Origin: Adiantum capillus-veneris
Taxonomy: Eukaryota > Streptophyta > Polypodiopsida > Polypodiales > Pteridaceae
Direction: 5' to 3'
Length of the DNA stretch: 62,000 nucleotides
Assembly (NCBI GenBank): GCA_014529385.2
Contig: CM043963.1
Span: forward strand, 110,216,912 to 110,278,911
Position 1 is the stretch's first letter. Every line of letters begins with the position of its first letter. Position numbers and translations under genes: made by a program. Below are positions 57,871 to 62,000 of this stretch, one piece after another. The notes beneath the pieces were generated by a model. The model saw only the letters and a list, made by a program, of their open reading frames with translations. It was not told the DNA's origin and did no database searches.

Positions 57871-58860
57871 TGCAAGATTGCACAAATTTCGAAGCCCAAA
57901 TCTTCCATAGTTTTGCCACCAAGTGAGGGGAAGCTTGGTAGCTTCCTGCCTCAAAGACACACTCCTCAAGAAAGACGGTCCCAGATTGTTCATGTAGTTG
58001 CTCATCTCATTGTCAAGGTCCAATTTCTCATCCTGTCTAGGTACTCCGATTGCAAGTTGAGCAAACCGCTCTCTGCAAAAAGCTCTAGAGTCTTGTAGAG
58101 AGGATGGAGTATAGCAGCCATCCCATGAATAGGACGACTCATATACATCCATCTACTCTTCACAATAGCGAGGATGTCATCCCGCCTGCAATTCACAAGA
58201 CTTCACAATCAAGACTTAAAACAAATACAACATCCAACTTCCCAAGGATCAAGCAAGAAGGCTGAACCAATAGTACCAATTTTCCAATGCATTGACTTAC
58301 CGCTCTGATGTCACGGAGGGACATGTTGCTATGTGCTACCTCATCTGCATGAATAGATGATACACAAGGCCAAGAGTCAAGCCCTCCATGTTTGTCACAT
58401 GCAAGCGAACATAGAGAGGCTAGAGAGCCAGTGCCAGAGAGTGCACCTCTACCCAAAAGCTCTCATCAAGTAGTTTTCTCTGTATGTAATTGGTAGGCTC
58501 CGTCTGCGCATGGTGCATCAACCGCTACTTAGGGTCCACAACTGTCTGCAATAGTGGATCCGTCAACTTGTAAAGCCTCTGAAGTACTAGGTATATGTAT
58601 GCAAACCTAGCCTTCAAGGGACGCACCATGTCTAGTGTGTTGTGACTCCTGAATATGGCAAGTGCTTGATGTTTCTTGCAGAAGAAAGTAGTCATCTTCA
58701 ATGCATCAGAAACAATAGGCTATACCCAAGTCAACTTGCCAATATCCTCCATGAGTAAGTCTAGGCAATGTGTAGCACATGGAGTCCAAAGTACGTGAGG
58801 TAACTCCGCCTCAACCATCTTCCCCATGGCCTTGCAGTTGGACGCATTGTCCGTGACAAC
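57871..58860 (-). pseudogene. hAT transposase (DUF659 type), core and dimerisation part
   Basis: Minus-strand text starts VVTDNASNCKAMGKMVEAEL and LPHVLWTPCATHCLDLLMED, the classic DUF659-type hAT block, then FCKKHQALAIFRSHNTLDMV, RPLKARFAYIYLVLQRLYKL and LLDESFWVEV. After a broken part it reads FLRSVSLRQEATKLPLTWWQ and NYGRFGLRNLCNLAC, the start of the hAT dimerisation region. Here element B cuts it. Stops occur, for example at WV*PIVSDA and DPK*RLM. The full protein would cut and rejoin DNA at the hAT ends. Confidence 0.85.
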
Positions 58861-58878
58861 CTACACAAACAGTGACCA

Positions 58879-59034
58879 TTATACGACCAATATCTTGTTA
58901 GTCACCGTACTTGTCTTTTGCTTTCCACAATAGTTGCAAGTCCAAGTGCGTGTTCCTGATCCTGCTTGCCCTCCTGTATTTACCACCACAATGACATCGG
59001 TGGACCTACACATTGGGCAGTAGGAACACGACAT
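58879..59034 (-). pseudogene. hAT BED-type zinc finger exon
   Basis: A 51-codon minus-strand frame from ATG at 59034: MSCSYCPMCRSTDVIVVV, then TRTWTCNYCGKQKTSTVTN. The W-x-C-x2-C core is that of BED fingers at the N terminus of hAT transposases. The His part of the finger and the stretch up to VVTDNAS are absent, so this region was deleted or lies in lost exons. Confidence 0.65.
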
Positions 59035-59199
59035 TGTGACTAAAACGCATGTGCTATCGCGAGAGAGTCACAAAGAAATGTGCAAGGGAGAGACAGAAGA
59101 TATGATTTCTTATCGATAAACATGCACGAAAAGACTTTGTAGATGGACTTTGCAGGTTGCAAGTCACTGTTGCAGACAAACTCCAATAAAATTATAAGA

Positions 59200-59985
59200 T
59201 GCAACGGAAGTGAATGTTGAACTTTGCTCAAGATGAGTGCTCCAAACTGTGCTCAAGGCTCCTTTTACTTAGGGAAGGGAGAGCCTTCCGTTCTTTAATA
59301 AGAGTGCAATGGACACAAACAAAGTGAATGGACATTGTGCGTGAAGGTGCATGAGACTAAGAGATAGAGAGAGAAGAGAATACGACACTAGAATATTGTC
59401 AAACCCTCCTTCAAAGGCCCCACTCTCAATGGAGAGAGCTGTCTACTTATGACTGCACAAATCTCTACAAGGCTTGGACTTGCCGCCGACGATGTCGATG
59501 GCGATGAGGACAACGACGAGACGGACTAAAATTTGAAAATGCTAAGGGCTAAAATCTGTAAATCTTTATCTGCTGAATTCTGACTCTATGTTGGTGACGA
59601 TGTCGATGTCGATGACGATGATACAGAACATTGCCAAAGCTCTAATACCAATGTAAGGTGCAGCAGAAGTGAATGTTGAACTTTGCTCAAGATGAGTGCT
59701 CCAAAATGTGCTCAAGGTTCCTTTTACTTAGGGAAGGGAGAGCCTTTCGTTCTTTAATGAGAGTGCAATGGACACAAACAAAGTGAATGGACCCTGTGTG
59801 TGAAGGTGCATGAGACTAAGAGATAGAGAGAGAAGAGAATAAGACACCAAAAAAATGTCAAACCCTCCTTCGAAGGCCCCACTCTGAAAATGCTAAGGGC
59901 TGAAATCTGCAAATCTTTATCTGCTGAATTCTGACTCTATGTCGGTGACGATGTTGATGACGAAGATGTGACGACGACATGCTAA
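59200..59985. repeat. Direct duplication (~460-bp offset)
   Basis: GAAGTGAATGTTGAACTTTG opens both copies (59208 and 59665), and both run to CTGAATTCTGACTCTATGT. The second copy lacks about 110 bp found in the first (about 59424-59535). Confidence 0.85.
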
Positions 59986-60826
59986 AAATGCAGATGTTGA
60001 AATCTGCGTTTTTCAGACTGAATCTACAAACTACCCAGGATTTGACCGTGCCGCGAGGATCTGCTGTGGGAAGGTGAGATCTGCGAGTTTCGGGGGTTCT
60101 ACTGCTGGTTCTGAATGTAGAAATTTGAAAACACTGATGCTTGTGGGGATCACATCACGAAGATCTGCAAAAACGCTAGGACTGACTCTTTGTCCTTGTG
60201 ATGGAAATCTGCTAACGTTGGAGAGTCTGCTGCTTCTTGTTGTCGCCAAGAATCTGTAAGATCAAAAACGTTGGCTAATCTGGTCCAAAAATGCTAGGTG
60301 TAGCAGTCTCTTGCAAAACGATAGGCCTTTGTGGGGTTCTGCTGAGAAGTTGCTTACTGAGCAAGGTGCTCCTACTGCCTCTTCGGCTAGAAAGTGCTAG
60401 CGCTAGGTTTCTACTTATACAAGCTTAGCAAAATTGCCCTATCTACTTTCCAACAATAGTCACTTAAAAATAACAAGTGAAAAATGTCAAAAATAGGAAA
60501 AATACGTCTATGCACTGTAAAAATGCTCCTGATGGGTTCTTACTGAAATCTGATGGTCATGATGTGTGCAACCAGAGGATATGCATCTACTCTAAGTGAC
60601 TGGTCATGCATGGCTTGCGAACATACTCACAAAAGTGCCAGATCACTTCCTATTCTAGACTGACTTGACTAAATTGAACCCTGGTCATTGTAGCTTGTCC
60701 AGCGACACATAGGGTTGGATATGTCACGTGACAATAATAAGGCGCCCAAACTAAACCCATCCAGGGAAAAATATAAGACTCCTCCCACATGTTCTTTTTT
60801 AAAGCCAAAAAAATTTTGTACACTAC

Positions 60827-60890
60827 AGATCCGTACGATACGGATGTACGGATTCGTACGGTACTGTACGGATCCGTACGTACATCCGGA
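60827..60890. repeat. GTACG-rich cluster at the right border of hAT D
   Basis: GATCCGTACG, GGATGTACGG, TTCGTACGGTACTGTACGG and CCGTACGTACATCCGG in close succession. A similar but looser cluster lies at the left border (19262-19320). Probably subterminal transposase-binding repeats. Confidence 0.5.
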
Positions 60891-60898
60891 TCCTTCCT

Positions 60899-61480
60899 TG
60901 ATTTGGTAGTTCATCAAATGATTCTTTAGACCTACCCAGCATCCAAAGCACCAATCTTGGTACTTTAGGATGGCTTGGGTACTATCTCTCAGTATCAAGT
61001 CCATGGGACTACTATTATCATGTATCTTTATAGTATTCTTTGTTTGGTAATCTTAACTTTAGAGTACCCAAAGTTCCCAACCTGGTACTTCACAATGTTG
61101 TGTGTAGTACTTGCACAGTACCAAGTCATTGAGGCTTTGGAACTTTGGTAGTTCATCAAAGGCTATACAACACCCAAACCACCAATCTGCAATCTGCGTA
61201 GTACCAAGTCCCTGGGACTAGTATCCAGAATTCCAAACTTAGCACTTTACAATGTTGTGGGTAGTATTTGCACATTAGCATGTCATTAATACTTTGGTAC
61301 TTTGGTACTTCATTCAATGACCTTACAAAAATTAAGGCTAATAAGTACCCAAAGACCATTTTGGTACTTTACAATGGATTGGGTACTATTTGCACAGTAT
61401 CAAGTCTCTGAGACTTGTACTGTGCTCAATTCTCTGCTAGTAGCTAAATTCTCAGTTTCAAATTTGGTACTTTACTATCA
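60899..61480. repeat. ~246-bp tandem repeat, right part
   Basis: GGTAGTTCATCAAATGATTC, GGATGGCTTGGGTACTATCT, TTCCCAACCTGGTACTTCAC and related phrases continue the array left off at 19256, with about two and a half increasingly diverged units. Confidence 0.8.
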
Positions 61481-61570
61481 ACTTTTGGGTCTGGTTTTTG
61501 TAACTTTTGAAGCTTTGATCTCTTGGTGTCATCTTCAAGGATTCTAATTTAAATTTTGTTTGTATCTCGG

Positions 61571-62000
61571 GTGGAAATGTACAAGAGATTCAAACAAACG
61601 CATCCCACGATCATGTTGTCTCTTAGGTGTTTTGAGGCCTTGAAGCAATTCTTTGTTCAAAATCTGAAAGAAAGGTATACTTGTTGATGTGTGTATCATG
61701 TGCAGTTGTTATTACTCAAGGAGGCTTTCAATCACATGTTGCAAAATAAGTTTGGGCATCATGGAAAATCTCATGCCTACAGATGTTCCATGTGTTGCAG
61801 CAATAATGATGCAAATCAGTGCGTTGAAAACCAAGTAGTATGACAACACACAAGTAGTTTGTGCAAATCCATTTTGTGTCCAAATCCGGTTGACAATGAG
61901 TTCCATACAAAGAAATGCTTGGTCGGGGAATGTTCTCAATGTGGCATGACCATGTTGCCCTTCTGCCCATATGAGATTTCCAACAATAGCAAGGAGGTGT
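61571..62000 (+). pseudogene. 3' part of the broken gene: TC.C.YHVQL and Cys-rich region
   Basis: In one frame: VEMYKRFKQTHPTIMLSLRC, FEALKQFFVQNLKERYTC, then a TGA (61685), CVYHVQLLLLKEAFNHM, then a Cys-rich stretch HAYRCSMCC, a second TGA (61841), CKSILCPNP and KKCLVGECSQCGMTMLPFCP, running off the window. The paired C-x2-C groups suggest zinc binding. The order (Y..F, LK.FFV, TC.C.YHVQL, then CxxC) continues the HTH/SPNKKD part at 17598-18036, with the right phase. The function is unknown. The two TGA codons make it a pseudogene unless one base has been misread. Confidence 0.5.

Larger units (their letters stand above)
19257..60898 (-). mobile_element. hAT-family element D, outermost level of the nest
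   Basis: The tandem array stops in mid-unit at about 19256 and resumes at about 60899, and both borders carry clusters of GTACG/CGTAC (19262-19320 and 60827-60890), which look like subterminal repeats. Minus-strand DUF659-type hAT transposase fragments lie at 57871-59034. The exact terminal inverted repeats and 8-bp target duplication could not be fixed because the flanks are themselves repetitive. It is interrupted by element B inside the transposase gene. Confidence 0.55.
59035..60898 (-). other. 5' region of hAT element D
   Basis: No gene is recognised. It holds a duplicated block (59200-59985), GATGTCGATG-rich patches (59488-59525 and 59590-59630), phrases shared with the hAT-like fragment at 5451-6280, and the GTACG-rich right border. 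Confidence 0.45.
18037..61570 (+). other. Inferred 43.5 kb intron holding the transposon nest
   Basis: Exon 1 ends in CAG with GTACAT following. Exon 2 resumes in phase at GTG (61571) so that DDSQ is followed by VEMYKRF. The 3' boundary reads TCTCGG where TCTCAG would be a normal acceptor, which fits a single A-to-G change. Almost all of the intron is repeats: tandem units on either side of a ~41.6 kb nested insertion. The alternative is that the two gene fragments come from separate decayed copies. Confidence 0.4.

Noticed and set aside
59054-59063. CTATCGCGAG in the hAT region, resembling the family-A palindrome
   Set aside because: Only one half-palindrome, single copy, outside elements A and B. 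Likely chance.
61156-61359. Small frames within the 246-bp tandem repeats (also 18904-19228)
   Set aside because: They recur only as the repeat recurs and shift frame between units, so they are not proteins.

Overview
The window looks like a repeat-dominated stretch of a large land-plant nuclear genome. The signs are Ty3/gypsy and Copia LTR retrotransposons with plant-type primer-binding sites, a DUF659-type hAT transposase, long GA/CT microsatellites and a gene with a very long, transposon-filled intron. A fern or other seed-free plant is a guess. I see no rRNA, tRNA, CRISPR array or bacterial-type operon, and no intact cellular gene.

Layout. 1-9.5 kb: decayed fragments. These are a minus-strand piece of a retrotransposon 3' ORF (345-1870), short duplications, a hAT-like end and a truncated Copia-like element (short LTR-like segment, tRNA-Met PBS, degenerate zinc knuckle and protease). 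9.5-17 kb: two tandem copies of a ~3.5 kb unit, each holding a long inverted repeat with arms of roughly 880 bp. 17.6-18.04 kb and 61.57-62.0 kb: two parts of one broken gene of an unrecognised family, read as separated by a 43.5 kb intron. The intron carries ~246-bp tandem repeats and a Russian-doll nest of transposons.

The nest, from outside in: hAT element D (about 19257-60898), interrupted by Ty3 element B (about 20036-57870, no 5' LTR found). B's gag is interrupted by C (21835-41975, a solo-LTR-like element with 5-bp duplication GATGG). C is interrupted by Ty3 element A (24222-41572, two ~920-bp LTRs, 5-bp duplication GTGGG). Removing C with one duplication restores B's gag reading frame exactly.

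A and B are diverged members of one unusual lineage and share the same order: LTR, palindrome-bearing leader, gag, protease, RT, RNase H, integrase with two zinc-binding modules, a second retropepsin-like domain, an internal polypurine tract, a second palindrome-bearing leader, a large coiled-coil 3' ORF, then 3' polypurine tract and LTR. In each family a perfect palindrome recurs about every 275-300 bp in both leaders and once in the LTR. A uses GTCTATCGCGATAGAC and B uses ACATGGATCGCGATCCATGT. The core ATCGCGAT is common to both and the arms differ by family. The text between palindromes has diverged while the palindromes are nearly unchanged. I infer a two-unit retroelement in which a sequence-specific dimeric factor, perhaps the 3' ORF protein, acts on both units. 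This is the main candidate for an undescribed system. Both copies carry stops and frameshifts, so neither is intact.
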